Shown here: positions 10,153-25,120 of the stretch, in pieces | Layout: every line of letters starts with the position of its first letter | Position numbering within the stretch: the stretch's first letter is position 1 | Assembly (NCBI GenBank): GCA_963793785.1 | Contig: CAWCBH010000003.1 | Span: forward strand, 186,001 to 250,000 | Reading direction: 5' to 3' | DNA: 64,000 nucleotides | From: CAWCBH01 sp963793785 | GTDB taxonomy: Bacteria; Actinomycetota; Thermoleophilia; Solirubrobacterales; 70-9 | Position numbers and translations under genes: made by a program | Notes under the pieces: generated by a model | Databases searched by the model: none | Told to the model about the DNA's origin: nothing | What the model saw: only the letters and a program-made list of their open reading frames with translations

Positions 10153-10914
10153 GTGTCGCACGGAAAGCGCTATCGCCAGTCTTACGAGAAGGTCGAGCGC
10201 GACCGCGCCTACCCGCCGGCCGAGGCGATCGCGCTGCTGCGAGAGACGGCGAGCGCGAAGTTCGACGAGACGGTCGAGTTGCACGTGCGCCTCGGTGTCA
10301 ACGTGCGCCACGCAGAGGAGCAGCTGCGCGGCACCCTGGCCCTGCCGCACGGACTGGGCAAGGAGGTGACGATCGCCGTCTTCGCGCAGGGGGACAAGGC
10401 ACGGGACGCCGAAGCCGCGGGCGCCGATTTCGTCGGTGCCGACGACCTCGCGAAGCGTGTCGAGGAGGGCTGGACGGACTTCGACGTCGCGATCGCGACG
10501 CCCGACATGATGCCCACGGTCGGCAAGCTGGGCCGGGTGCTCGGCCCGCAGGGCAAGATGCCCAACCCCAAGGTCGGGACCGTGACGACTGACATCGAGA
10601 AGGCGGTCTCGGAGTCCAAGGCCGGCAAGGTGGAGTACAGGACCGACCGTCAGGCGGTCGTGCATCTGACGATCGGCAAGGCGAGCTTCGAGGATCGCCT
10701 CCTGCTCGAGAACTACGCCGCCGTGATCGACGAGATCGTGCGCGCCAAGCCCGCCTCCTCGAAGGGCCGCTACCTGATCTCGATCACGCTGACGACGACG
10801 ATGGGCCCCGGCATCCGCGTCGACACGACGAAGACGACCGAGGGCGACATTCTTGCCGGCTCAGGCCTGGCCTCCGAAGGCGCTGACACCGGAACGGAAG
10901 CCGTCCCCGCCTAG
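10153..10914 (+). CDS. rplA: 50S ribosomal protein L1
   Basis: L1-stalk protein and probable autogenous regulator of rplKA, 253 residues with a GTG start. Motifs seen are FDETVELHVRLGVN, GTLALPHGLGKEVTIAVF, the family signature MMPTVGKLGRVLGPQGKMPN and GPGIRVDT near the end. After that, about 18 residues of Ser/Gly/Glu-rich tail (LAGSGLASEGADTGTEAVPA) extend beyond the usual L1 end, a mild form of the tails on other ribosomal proteins here. The stop is 4 bases before the carbonic anhydrase start. Confidence 0.96.
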   Translation: MSHGKRYRQSYEKVERDRAYPPAEAIALLRETASAKFDETVELHVRLGVNVRHAEEQLRGTLALPHGLGKEVTIAVFAQGDKARDAEAAGADFVGADDLAKRVEEGWTDFDVAIATPDMMPTVGKLGRVLGPQGKMPNPKVGTVTTDIEKAVSESKAGKVEYRTDRQAVVHLTIGKASFEDRLLLENYAAVIDEIVRAKPASSKGRYLISITLTTTMGPGIRVDTTKTTEGDILAGSGLASEGADTGTEAVPA

Positions 10915-10918
10915 GCTG

Positions 10919-11698
10919 ATGAAGTGGCCGGCGATCGCTTTGGCCGCGGTAGTCGGGATCGCGGGCGGTTGCGGCGACGATGGGGACTCCACCTTGGCGG
11001 AGACCGCGGCTGAGCCGGAAGCGGCCTGGGGATACGAAGGCAGTACAGGCCCGTCTGAGTGGGCCGGCCTCGATCCCGCCTATGCCGGATGCGCAGGGAA
11101 GGCGCAATCGCCGATCAACCTGGATCGCGGAGAAGCATCTACGCCGCCGCGCCTCGGGGTCTCCTATGAGCCGTCGGCGGTGAGCGTCGAGAACAACGGG
11201 CGTTCCATCGAGGTCGCATATCCGCCCGGTAGCTCGATCGAGCTGGGAGACACCGAGTACGAGCTGGTGCAGTTTCACTTTCATGCCCCCAGCGAGCACG
11301 TGCTAAGCGGCAAGAGATACCCGATCGAGTTCCATCTGGTCCACAGGACGGATGACGAAGGGATCGCCGTCCTCGGAGTTCTCGGCGCGGTGGGCAAGCC
11401 GAATCCCCTCCTCACATCGCTGCGCGAGTCCCTCCCCAAGAAGGAGGGGCAGAAGTTGCGCCCCGGCGAGAAAGTGAACGCCCTCGATCTCCTGCCGCCG
11501 ACTCCGGAATCCTCGCGCCGGTGGTCCTACGAAGGCTCACTGACGACGCCCCCGTGCACCGAGGGGATCCGCTGGACCGTGTTCGATCTTCCGATCGAGC
11601 TTTCGGAGCCGCAACTTGCCGAGCTCACCTCGATCTACTCCGGTACCAACCGTCCGCTGCAGCCGCTGGGCTCCCGCAAGCTGATCGTCGGTCGCTAA
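10919..11698 (+). CDS. Alpha-class carbonic anhydrase, lipoprotein
   Basis: Zinc enzyme interconverting CO2 and bicarbonate, 259 residues, predicted to be lipid-anchored outside the membrane. ATG 10919 gives a short signal peptide ending in a lipobox (GIAGG, then Cys18). Alpha-class motifs are clear: WGYEGSTGPSEW and QSPINLDRG at the N-terminus. The zinc ligands are in VQFHFHAPSEH (His120, His122) and EFHLVH (His139), and SLTTPPCTEGIRW lies near the C-terminus. A longer reading from inside rplA is rejected because it would lose the signal peptide. Its place between rplA and the L10 leader is unusual, and it probably shares the rplKA transcript. Confidence 0.93.
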   Translation: MKWPAIALAAVVGIAGGCGDDGDSTLAETAAEPEAAWGYEGSTGPSEWAGLDPAYAGCAGKAQSPINLDRGEASTPPRLGVSYEPSAVSVENNGRSIEVAYPPGSSIELGDTEYELVQFHFHAPSEHVLSGKRYPIEFHLVHRTDDEGIAVLGVLGAVGKPNPLLTSLRESLPKKEGQKLRPGEKVNALDLLPPTPESSRRWSYEGSLTTPPCTEGIRWTVFDLPIELSEPQLAELTSIYSGTNRPLQPLGSRKLIVGR

Positions 11699-11699
11699 G

Positions 11700-11762
11700 A
11701 TCCGCGACCTGCCGCAGATCACCGGCCGGGCGATAGCCCGTAAGCCCGGTGCAGGTGGAGCC
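11700..11762 (+). promoter_or_regulatory. Ribosomal protein L10 leader RNA
   Basis: This stretch folds as expected for the L10 leader. An outer CCTG (11708-11711) pairs with CAGG (11752-11755). A large 5' internal loop follows, then CACCGG with CCGGTG, enclosing a GGGC-GATA-GCCC hairpin. This kink-turn-like design is what the L10(L12)4 complex binds in other bacteria to repress rplJL. The element lies about 110 bases upstream of rplJ. The assignment rests on pairing and position only. Confidence 0.65.
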
Positions 11763-11779
11763 GAGGACGCCGTCCCCTG

Positions 11780-11857
11780 CCCGCCTGCGAGCGGGTTGAT
11801 TTATGAGGTGAGGGGCTTTAGCCCCGAAAGCGTCAGGTGAGGACGCCGCAGGCGTCC
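11780..11857 (+). promoter_or_regulatory. Three consecutive hairpins between the L10 leader and rplJ
   Basis: CCCGC-CTGCGA-GCGGG (11780-11795) is followed by TTGATTT. Then come GGGGC-TTTA-GCCCC (11812-11825) and GGACGCC-GCA-GGCGTCC (11841-11857). The first could act as an attenuator responding to L10 binding. The last two lie just before the rplJ start and could fold over or near its ribosome-binding site. Confidence 0.45.
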
Positions 11858-11868
11858 GCAAGTGAAAC

Positions 11869-12646
11869 ATGAATCGAGACGAGAAGACAGCAGTCGTAGA
11901 GGAGATCGCCGCCCAGATCGGTGCCGCGGAGGCGATCTTCGCGATCGACTATCGCGGCATCAGCGTGCCCCAGGCCGCCGAGCTGCGCTCCAGCCTGCGC
12001 GACGCCGACGCCAGCTTCCGGGTCGTCAAGAACCGGCTCACCAAGCTGGCCGCGGACAAGGCCGGTCGCGACGAGCTGAAGCCGCTGCTGGAGGGGCCGA
12101 CGGCACTGACCTTCGTGCACGGCGACACCGCGACAGCCGCAAAGACGATCACCAACTTCAGGCGCGAGCACGACGTGCTCGCCTTCAAGGGCGGCTTCAT
12201 GGAGGAGCTCGCGCTTGACGAGGAGAGGTTCACCTCGATCGCCCGGTTGCCCTCGCGGGATGTGCTGAACGGCCAGTTCGCGGGCGTCGTTGCCAGCCCC
12301 CTGACCGGTCTGGTCCGCGGCCTCGGGGCGATGATCTCCGGCCTGGCGCTGCAGCTTCAGGCGATCGCGGACCAGGGACTGGTCAGCGGCGAAACCCCAC
12401 CGCCGAGGAACCCAGCTCCCATCGCCCGCCGAAGAAACCGATGCGCCGGGCTCCTCGGAGGACGCAGACGCCCCGGCCGCGGGTGGCGGGGCAGGGGGGA
12501 CCACCCCCGAGGAAGCTTCAGCTACCGCAGGGGGTGGTGGGTCCCCTGCGCCGACAGGACCCGCGGCTGAGGGGTCTGAGCCCGAGACTTCAGATGAGCA
12601 GGGTGAACAAGAAGCTTCAGACGATTCGAGCGACGAACAGGAGTAG
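11869..12646 (+). CDS. rplJ: 50S ribosomal protein L10, with C-terminal tail broken by frameshift
   Basis: Stalk-base protein that carries L12 dimers. The conserved part is intact: MNRDEKTAVVEEIAAQIGAA, then IDYRGISVPQAAELRSSLRD, VVKNRLTKLA, GPTALTFVHGD and LIRGLGAMISGL-type helices to about residue 172. Beyond that the published frame runs past the rplL start. Two missing C bases, near 12397 and 12421, restore an Ala/Gly/Glu/Ser-rich tail that ends in DSSDEQE and a TAG at 12644-12646. The result is about 259 residues, some 85 longer than usual. The tail contains an inverted repeat (ACCACCCCC/GGGGGTGGT, 12500-12538). The breaks are at C runs, so sequencing error is likely. Confidence 0.85.
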
Positions 12647-12651
12647 TGGAC

Positions 12652-13050
12652 ATGGCAGCTGCGAAGACATCAACCGAAGACTGGATCGAGGAGCTGAAGG
12701 GCATCTCGGTGCTCGAGCTCTCCGAGCGGATCAAGGCGCTGGAGGAGGAGTTCGGCGTCTCGGCCACCGCGGTGGCGGCGGCGGCTCCGGCCGCAGCCGG
12801 AGCCCCGGGCGCCGATGGCGCCGACGGCGAAGAGGAATCCGCCACCGTGGACGTGGTCCTGACCGAGGTTGGCGGCCAGAAGGTGCCGGTGATCAAGGTC
12901 GTCCGTTCCGCGACCGGCCTCGGGCTGAAGGAGGCCAAGGCGCTGGTCGACGAGGCGCCGAAGGCAATCCGCGAAGGCGTCGAGCGCGAGGAGGCCGATA
13001 AGCTGAAGGCCGACCTCGAGGAGGCCGGCGCCACCGTCGAATTGAAGTAA
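12652..13050 (+). CDS. rplL: 50S ribosomal protein L7/L12
   Basis: Multicopy stalk protein of 132 residues that recruits translation GTPases. It has the N-terminal dimerisation domain (WIEELKGISVLELSERIKAL), an Ala/Gly/Pro hinge (AAAAPAAAGAPGADGADGEE) and the C-terminal factor-binding domain (VDVVLTEVGGQKVPVIKVV, GLGLKEAKALVDEAPKAI). ATG 12652 is preferred over GTG 12646 because AGGAG at 12638-12642 has correct spacing only for the ATG. Confidence 0.96.
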   Translation: MAAAKTSTEDWIEELKGISVLELSERIKALEEEFGVSATAVAAAAPAAAGAPGADGADGEEESATVDVVLTEVGGQKVPVIKVVRSATGLGLKEAKALVDEAPKAIREGVEREEADKLKADLEEAGATVELK

Positions 13051-13070
13051 CCGGCTCGGGTCAGGCACGG

Positions 13071-13102
13071 GGCAGGCACCTGCCGGCCTTGAAGCCGGTG
13101 CC
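13071..13102 (+). terminator. Hairpins between rplL and rpoB, possible attenuator
   Basis: Overlapping inverted repeats can form alternative structures. One is GGCAG-GCAC-CTGCC (13071-13084) plus CCGGC-CTTGAA-GCCGG (13083-13098). The other is a longer GGCACC...GGTGCC pairing (13075-13102). No T tract follows. Partial termination or processing between rplL and rpoB is common in bacteria, and this spot fits. Confidence 0.45.
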
Positions 13103-13118
13103 GATCGTGTGGTATTTT
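13089..13118 (+). promoter_or_regulatory. Candidate rpoB promoter
   Basis: TTGAAG (13089-13094), an 18-base spacer and TATTTT (13113-13118) lie 80 bases before the rpoB start. The A/T-rich -10 stands out in a GC-rich spacer. The -35 overlaps the rplL-rpoB hairpin region. Confidence 0.4.
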
Positions 13119-13199
13119 CTACGGTCGCGCGCCGTTGTGCCTCGCTGCCCCCATCCGCGCCTTATCAACGTCCCTCTGACCGCCTGAGGAGTCGCCGAC

Positions 13200-20797
<7,598 letters not shown>

Positions 20798-20832
20798 CCG
20801 GTCCCGGGCACACCCACCTCGCTCAACTCCTC

Positions 20833-20860
20833 GACGGCCGCCCTAATTAGGGCGGCCGTC
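20833..20860 (+). terminator. Terminator-like perfect palindrome after rpoC
   Basis: GACGGCCGCCC (20833-20843), TAATTA loop and GGGCGGCCGTC (20850-20860) form an 11-bp perfect stem. No T tract follows (TCGCAG), so it may end transcription poorly alone or stabilise the rpoBC 3' end. It separates rpoBC from the monooxygenase gene. Confidence 0.6.
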
Positions 20861-20997
20861 TCGCAGTACAAGCCGCTCGGTGGGGTGCCCGGACCCGGCT
20901 ACGCGTCGACCGCGCCTCGGTCAGATGCAGGCCATGTGGCGCGTTTGTATCGCTATACGGGAGGAACTCGCCACACCGCGGCTGGCTGAGTAGCCAG

Positions 20998-21003
20998 TAG
21001 ATT
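20998..21003 (+). promoter_or_regulatory. Leaderless-type -10 box for the flavin monooxygenase gene
   Basis: TAGATT lies 7 bases before GTG 21011. No ribosome-binding site is visible between them, which fits a leaderless transcript. Confidence 0.4.
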
Positions 21004-21010
21004 CCGGGCC

Positions 21011-22396
21011 GTGGCCCGTTTGAGGGAAGGGCAGAAGGCCTGCGTGATCGGGGCCGGTTCCTCGGGGATCGCCTCCTGCCAGGTGCTGCAGGCGCGCGGG
21101 ATCCCGTTCGACTGCTTCGAGAAGGGCTCCGGGGTGGGGGGCAACTGGCGCTACGGCAACGACAACGGGATGTCGTCGGCCTACCGCTCGCTGCACATCA
21201 ACACCTCGCGGTCGATGATGGCCTACGCCCGCTTCCCGATGCCGAAGGACTATCCCGACTACCCGAACCACTTCCAGATAGCCCGCTACTTCGACGACTA
21301 TGTCGATCACTTCGGCCTGCGCGAGAAGATCCGCTTCCGCACCGAGGTGGTCTCGGTCGTGCCCGCCGGCGACGAATGGGATGTGACGGTCGGAGACGAA
21401 CACGGCAACCGCGAAACCAACCGCTACGGAGCCGTTCTGGTCGCCAACGGCCATCATTGGGACCCGCGCTGGCCGGAGCCGCCGTTCCCCGGCGCCGATC
21501 GCTTCCAGGGCGAGCAGATGCACGCCCACTACTACCGTGAGCCGGAGACGCTCGCCGGCAGGCGGGTCCTGGTGCTGGGGATCGGCAACTCCGCCACCGA
21601 CATCGCGGTCGAGTCCTCCCGGGTCGCCGAGGCAACCTTCCTGGCGATGCGGCGGAGCGCCTACATCGTGCCGAAGTACCTGCAGGGAAAGCCGACCGAC
21701 GAGACCGGCAGCCCGGCGCTGACCCGGCTGCCGCTCTCGCTGCAGCGGGCGCTTTATAGGCGGGCGCTGAAGACGGCCGCCGGCGACCCGACCGACTTCG
21801 GAATGCCGGAGCCCGACCACAAGCTGCTCGAGGCGCACCCCACGGTCTCCTCGGACTTGCTGCCTCGGATCGGGCACGGCGACATCGCCGTCAAGCCCAA
21901 CATCGAGCGCCTCGACGAGGATCGGGTCCGCTTCGTCGACGGCACGGTCGAGCAGGTCGACCTGATCCTGTACTGCACCGGCTACAAGATCAGCTTCCCG
22001 TTCTTCGCTCCGGGGCTGATCGCGGCGCCAGACAACCGCATCCGGCTCTATCGGCGCGTCGTTCCGCCGCATTTGCCCGGCCTTTTCTTCATCGGCCTGG
22101 TGCAGCCGCTGGGGGCGATCATGCCGATAGCCGAGCTGCAGTCCGAATGGGTGGCGGACCTGCTCGAAGGCGCCGGCAGCCTCCCTGTGCCTGCGGCGAT
22201 GGAGCGCGTGATCGAGCGTGAGGACCGGCGGATGGCGAAGCGCTACGTGGCCTCGAAGCGACACACGATCCAAGTCGACTTCTACCCCTACATGCGCACC
22301 CTGGACCGCGAGCGGCGCCACAGCCGCAACGGCGGAGGCCCGCTGGCGGCGTTAAGGGCCCGTCGCTCGCACGAGCTGCGGGTCGACCCGGCCTAG
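21011..22396 (+). CDS. Flavin-containing (class B) monooxygenase
   Basis: FAD- and NADPH-dependent oxygenase of 461 residues, probably oxidising a soft nucleophile or ketone. The FAD-binding Rossmann motif is CVIGAGSSGIASC (residues 11-23). EKGSGVGGNWRYG follows. The FMO fingerprint F-x-G-x3-H-x3-Y is present as FQGEQMHAHYY (residues 165-175). The NADPH-binding motif is VLGIGNSATDIAVESS (from residue 188). The start is GTG 21011, preceded closely by a -10-like TAGATT. The substrate is unknown. An alpha/beta hydrolase follows after 6 bases, and the pair may work in sequence, for example oxygenation then ester cleavage; that pairing is inference. Confidence 0.88.
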   Translation: MARLREGQKACVIGAGSSGIASCQVLQARGIPFDCFEKGSGVGGNWRYGNDNGMSSAYRSLHINTSRSMMAYARFPMPKDYPDYPNHFQIARYFDDYVDHFGLREKIRFRTEVVSVVPAGDEWDVTVGDEHGNRETNRYGAVLVANGHHWDPRWPEPPFPGADRFQGEQMHAHYYREPETLAGRRVLVLGIGNSATDIAVESSRVAEATFLAMRRSAYIVPKYLQGKPTDETGSPALTRLPLSLQRALYRRALKTAAGDPTDFGMPEPDHKLLEAHPTVSSDLLPRIGHGDIAVKPNIERLDEDRVRFVDGTVEQVDLILYCTGYKISFPFFAPGLIAAPDNRIRLYRRVVPPHLPGLFFIGLVQPLGAIMPIAELQSEWVADLLEGAGSLPVPAAMERVIEREDRRMAKRYVASKRHTIQVDFYPYMRTLDRERRHSRNGGGPLAALRARRSHELRVDPA

Positions 22397-22402
22397 GCTC
22401 GA

Positions 22403-23191
22403 GTGGCTACGCTCGCGCACGACCGCAGCGGCAGCGGCGAGCCGGTCTTGCTCCTGCACGGGCTGGGCAGTCGTCGTGCGGCCTGGCAGCCGGTGGCCGA
22501 CCTTCTCGCCGCGCGACGCGACGTGATCGCAGTCGACCTGCCGGGCTTCGGGGATTCGGCGCCCGACGGTACGACGCCCAGCGTCGCCGGGCTTTCGGAA
22601 CGGATAGCGGCGTTCATCGCGGAGCTCGGCCTCGAGGCGCCGCACGTTGCCGGCAACTCGCTCGGGGGTGCGGTGGCGCTGGAGCTCGGCCGGCTCGAGG
22701 CGGCGCGATCGGTCGTCGCCTTCTCGCCGATCGGTTTCTGGGCTGCGGTCGAGCGGGCCTGGGCGCTGCGGGCGCTGATCGTCGGGCGGGCGCTCGGAGA
22801 GCGTCGCGTGCAGGGGCTTTCGGAGCGCACCGAGGCGACGCTCACGCGTCCGCTCAGCTTCATCTACTCATACGGAAAGCCGTGGAAGGTCCCCGATTCC
22901 GAGGTCCTGGCGATGTCTCGGGCCGGGATCGCGGCACCGAGCTTCGTCGCCGCGGCCCATCAGAACCGCGATTACGTGTTCGAGAGCCCCGAGGACCTGC
23001 GGCGGCTGCCGGTCACGATCGCCTGGGGTCGCCGCGACGTCCTCGTCCCGTATTGGACCTGCTCGCACCGGGCCCGTCGGCGGCTCCCCTGGGCTCGGCA
23101 CGTCAGCCTTCCCGGTTGCGGACACGTGCCGTTCTTCGATAACCCAAAGCTATGCGCCCGGGTCTTGCTCGAGGGAGACGCCGCGCGGTGA
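22403..23191 (+). CDS. Alpha/beta-fold hydrolase
   Basis: Hydrolase of 262 residues with GTG start, co-directional with and 6 bases behind the monooxygenase. The oxyanion region is LLLHGLGSRRAAW, a strand is VIAVDLPGFGDS, and the nucleophile elbow is VAGNSLGGAVALEL (G-N-S-L-G). The acid is probably the Asp in WGRRDVLVP, and the catalytic His is in PGCGHVPFFDNP. A cap region rich in Ala/Arg lies between. No signal peptide is evident, so it should be cytoplasmic. The substrate cannot be inferred. The gene converges with a minus-strand small membrane-protein gene 3 bases away. Confidence 0.85.
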   Translation: MATLAHDRSGSGEPVLLLHGLGSRRAAWQPVADLLAARRDVIAVDLPGFGDSAPDGTTPSVAGLSERIAAFIAELGLEAPHVAGNSLGGAVALELGRLEAARSVVAFSPIGFWAAVERAWALRALIVGRALGERRVQGLSERTEATLTRPLSFIYSYGKPWKVPDSEVLAMSRAGIAAPSFVAAAHQNRDYVFESPEDLRRLPVTIAWGRRDVLVPYWTCSHRARRRLPWARHVSLPGCGHVPFFDNPKLCARVLLEGDAAR

Positions 23192-23194
23192 GCG

Positions 23195-23512
23195 TCAGGC
23201 CGGCTGGCGTTCGCGGTGCCGGCGGTGGGCTCGGGCGGCGGCTGCGTGTGCCGGCGCCGGCGGGGAGACGACCCGGGTCCTGGCCGCCGGCGGACAGTCC
23301 GGCAGCGCCCGCGCGCCGCCGCCGTGGGGCCCTCGGCGAGGACCGCGGGGGCGGATCGGAGACGCCCGCCAGCGCCTGAAGCCGTCGTCGGAGTCTTCGG
23401 CGCCGGCCGCGTCAGGCGTCGGCCGGCTGGCCCACCAGACCAGCCAAAGCGCCCCGAGCACGGGAATCTTCAACACGACCAGCAAGAAGAAAATCGGCAG
23501 GAACCCCTCCAC
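23195..23512 (-). CDS. Small single-span membrane protein, unknown function
   Basis: About 105 residues. The N-terminus is a hydrophobic span (LPIFFLLVVLKIPVLGALWL, then VWWASRPTP). The rest is Arg/Pro/Ala/His-rich and low complexity, probably cytoplasmic and disordered. The start is uncertain: GTG 23512 (VEGFLPIF) is given, while GTG 23548 would run through a strong hairpin. I do not recognise the family. It is convergent with the upstream hydrolase. Confidence 0.55.
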   Translation of the reverse strand: MEGFLPIFFLLVVLKIPVLGALWLVWWASRPTPDAAGAEDSDDGFRRWRASPIRPRGPRRGPHGGGARALPDCPPAARTRVVSPPAPAHAAAARAHRRHRERQPA

Positions 23513-23526
23513 CGCAATTGATGTTA

Positions 23527-23546
23527 GCCGGGGCTTCGGCCCCGGC
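23527..23546. terminator. UUCG-tetraloop hairpin
   Basis: GCCGGGGC-TTCG-GCCCCGGC is an 8-bp perfect stem with a stable cUUCGg loop. On the minus strand it lies between the HAD-like gene and the small membrane-protein gene, so it may end or process the HAD transcript. No T tract is present. Confidence 0.5.
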
Positions 23547-23608
23547 ACTGGCAGGTCAGGTCAGGCGCAGCCGCCGCAAAGGATTCTTAGACGGCTGCGT
23601 AGCCCGCG

Positions 23609-24133
23609 TCATGCCGGCTCGGCCTCGCCGGCGCCCCGCGGCGTCTTCTTCAGACCTGCGGCCCAGGCGATCAACGCTTCGGTGTGGACTTCCTCGAGGC
23701 CCAGCTCGGAGCGGGTCGGAACGAGCAGGGTCGGCTCGCCGCGCGCCTGGCGCTCCTGTGACCAGGCGTTGCAGCTGTCGTCGAAGGAGTCGTCGATCCA
23801 GGCCAGGGCCCGGCCCTCTGCGTAGGCCTGCAGCGGCCCCAGCTTCCAGTGGGCGGATCCGAAGCGGGCGGCACCGTCAAAGCCGAGGTAGGGAAGCTCG
23901 GGAATTCCCAGCAGCGACGGAAGGTAATCGTTGGCCCGCTCCTCCCAGCCGGTTGCCCAGACGAGCTCGTAGTGCTCGGCCAGACGCAGCAGGCGGCCGC
24001 CGGCCCCGACCGAGATGCAGTGGACCATGCCGTCGATCAGCTGCATGCGGGCGAGACTGCGATCGGGCGGCTGCTCGAAGCCGAAGAGGCTGATCACGCC
24101 GTCGACGTCGACGGCCAAGACCGGGCGATCCAT
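23609..24133 (-). CDS. HAD-like hydrolase family protein
   Basis: 174-residue protein opening MDRPVLAVDVDGVISLFGFE. The D-x-D-G motif I of the HAD superfamily is at residues 9-12. WATGWEERANDYL resembles motif II, and LAWIDDSFDD resembles the acidic motif IV. It is similar in layout to small actinobacterial HAD proteins of unknown substrate, sometimes related to nucleic-acid end-repair phosphatases. The start ATG 24133 lies 6 bases after a TACGCT box and is divergent from rpsL with a 75-bp shared promoter region. Confidence 0.7.
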   Translation of the reverse strand: MDRPVLAVDVDGVISLFGFEQPPDRSLARMQLIDGMVHCISVGAGGRLLRLAEHYELVWATGWEERANDYLPSLLGIPELPYLGFDGAARFGSAHWKLGPLQAYAEGRALAWIDDSFDDSCNAWSQERQARGEPTLLVPTRSELGLEEVHTEALIAWAAGLKKTPRGAGEAEPA

Positions 24134-24139
24134 GCCAGC

Positions 24140-24145
24140 AGCGTA
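24140..24145 (-). promoter_or_regulatory. Leaderless-type -10 box for the HAD-like gene
   Basis: On the minus strand TACGCT is followed by 6 bases and then ATG 24133. It faces away from the rpsL box in the same 75-bp spacer. Confidence 0.35.
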
Positions 24146-24194
24146 GTGAGCCGTCGCGCAGATCGGCCGCTCCGTGAGACAGCGGCCGCCCCGC

Positions 24195-24200
24195 TACCAT
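24195..24200 (+). promoter_or_regulatory. Leaderless-type -10 box for rpsL
   Basis: TACCAT in GCTACCATTCGCGG is 8 bases before GTG 24209, and no Shine-Dalgarno sequence is present. A leaderless str-operon mRNA is implied. Confidence 0.4.
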
Positions 24201-24208
24201 TCGCGGCC

Positions 24209-24601
24209 GTGCCGAACACGAATCAGCTGGTCAGGAAGGGCCGAAAGCGGCCCAAGAAGAAGGTCACGACGCCTGGATTGAAGTCGGGTCAGGGCCGCAA
24301 GAAGCGCGTCTCCGCGCCGCAGCGGCGCGGCGTCTGCACCCGAGTGGCCACGGTGACCCCCAAGAAGCCCAACTCGGCGTTGCGCAAGATCGCCAGGGTC
24401 CGGCTGACCAACGGCATGGAAGTGACGACTTACATCCCCGGGGAAGGGCACAACCTGCAGGAACACTCGGTCGTGCTCGTCCGAGGTGGCCGCGTCAAGG
24501 ACCTGCCGGGCGTCCGCTACAAGATCGTCCGCGGGACCCTCGATGCGGCCGGCGTCTCCGATCGCAAGCAGGGACGCAGCCTCTACGGGGTCAAGCGCTG
24601 A
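24209..24601 (+). CDS. rpsL: 30S ribosomal protein S12
   Basis: Decoding-centre protein of 130 residues. The start is GTG 24209 (PNTNQLVRKGRKRPKKK). The invariant loops TVTPKKPNSALRKIARVRLT and GEGHNLQEHSVVLVRGGRVK are intact, and the lysines that change in streptomycin resistance (K43 and K88 equivalents) are wild type. The stop overlaps the rpsG start (TGATG). Confidence 0.97.
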   Translation: MPNTNQLVRKGRKRPKKKVTTPGLKSGQGRKKRVSAPQRRGVCTRVATVTPKKPNSALRKIARVRLTNGMEVTTYIPGEGHNLQEHSVVLVRGGRVKDLPGVRYKIVRGTLDAAGVSDRKQGRSLYGVKR

Positions 24602-25071
24602 TGCCGCGGCGCTCCGCGGCCCAGATCCGCCCGGTCGAACCCGACGCAGCCCACCGCAGCCGGCTCGTCCAGCAGCTGATCAACAAGGTGATGGTCGCCG
24701 GCAAGAAGTCGCGGGCCGAGCAGATCGTCTACGACGCGCTGGCGCTGGTCGGCGAGCGCAGCGGGGCGAATCCGGTCGAGACGCTCGAGGAGGCGATCAA
24801 GCAATTGACCCCAGTGCTCGAGGTCCGCTCGCGCCGGGTCGGCGGAGCCACATACCAGGTTCCGGTCGAGGTGCCCGCACGACGGGCCCGGACGCTCGCG
24901 GTCCGCTGGCTGATCGGCTATGCGCGCCAGCGGCGTGAGTACTCGATGGCGGAGCGGCTGGCGAACGAAGTCCTCGACGCGACCAAGCAGCAGGGAAACG
25001 CCTGGAAGCGCAAGGACGACATTTACCGGATGGCGCAGGCGAACAAAGCATTTGCCCACTACCGCTGGTAG
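24601..25071 (+). CDS. rpsG: 30S ribosomal protein S7
   Basis: Head-domain primary 16S-binding protein, 156 residues, the usual size. Motifs are KVMVAGKKSRAEQIVYDAL, RVGGATYQVPVEVPARRART and LAVRWLIGYARQRREYSMAE, ending MAQANKAFAHYRW. It is translationally coupled to rpsL. Unlike the standard str operon, fusA does not follow directly: two minus-strand genes intervene. Confidence 0.97.
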   Translation: MPRRSAAQIRPVEPDAAHRSRLVQQLINKVMVAGKKSRAEQIVYDALALVGERSGANPVETLEEAIKQLTPVLEVRSRRVGGATYQVPVEVPARRARTLAVRWLIGYARQRREYSMAERLANEVLDATKQQGNAWKRKDDIYRMAQANKAFAHYRW

Positions 25072-25120
25072 CGGGCCCTGCAAACCTTCGCATCTCGGCG
25101 GCCTCGGCTTCGCGTCTCGC

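Noticed and set aside
10853..10918. Longer carbonic anhydrase starting inside rplA
   Set aside because: It would place 22 extra residues before the signal peptide and lipobox; ATG 10919 gives a proper lipoprotein signal.
12370..12646. Programmed frameshifting in rplJ
   Set aside because: Two separate one-base losses at C runs are needed, with no slippery heptamer or downstream pseudoknot seen; sequencing slips are simpler.
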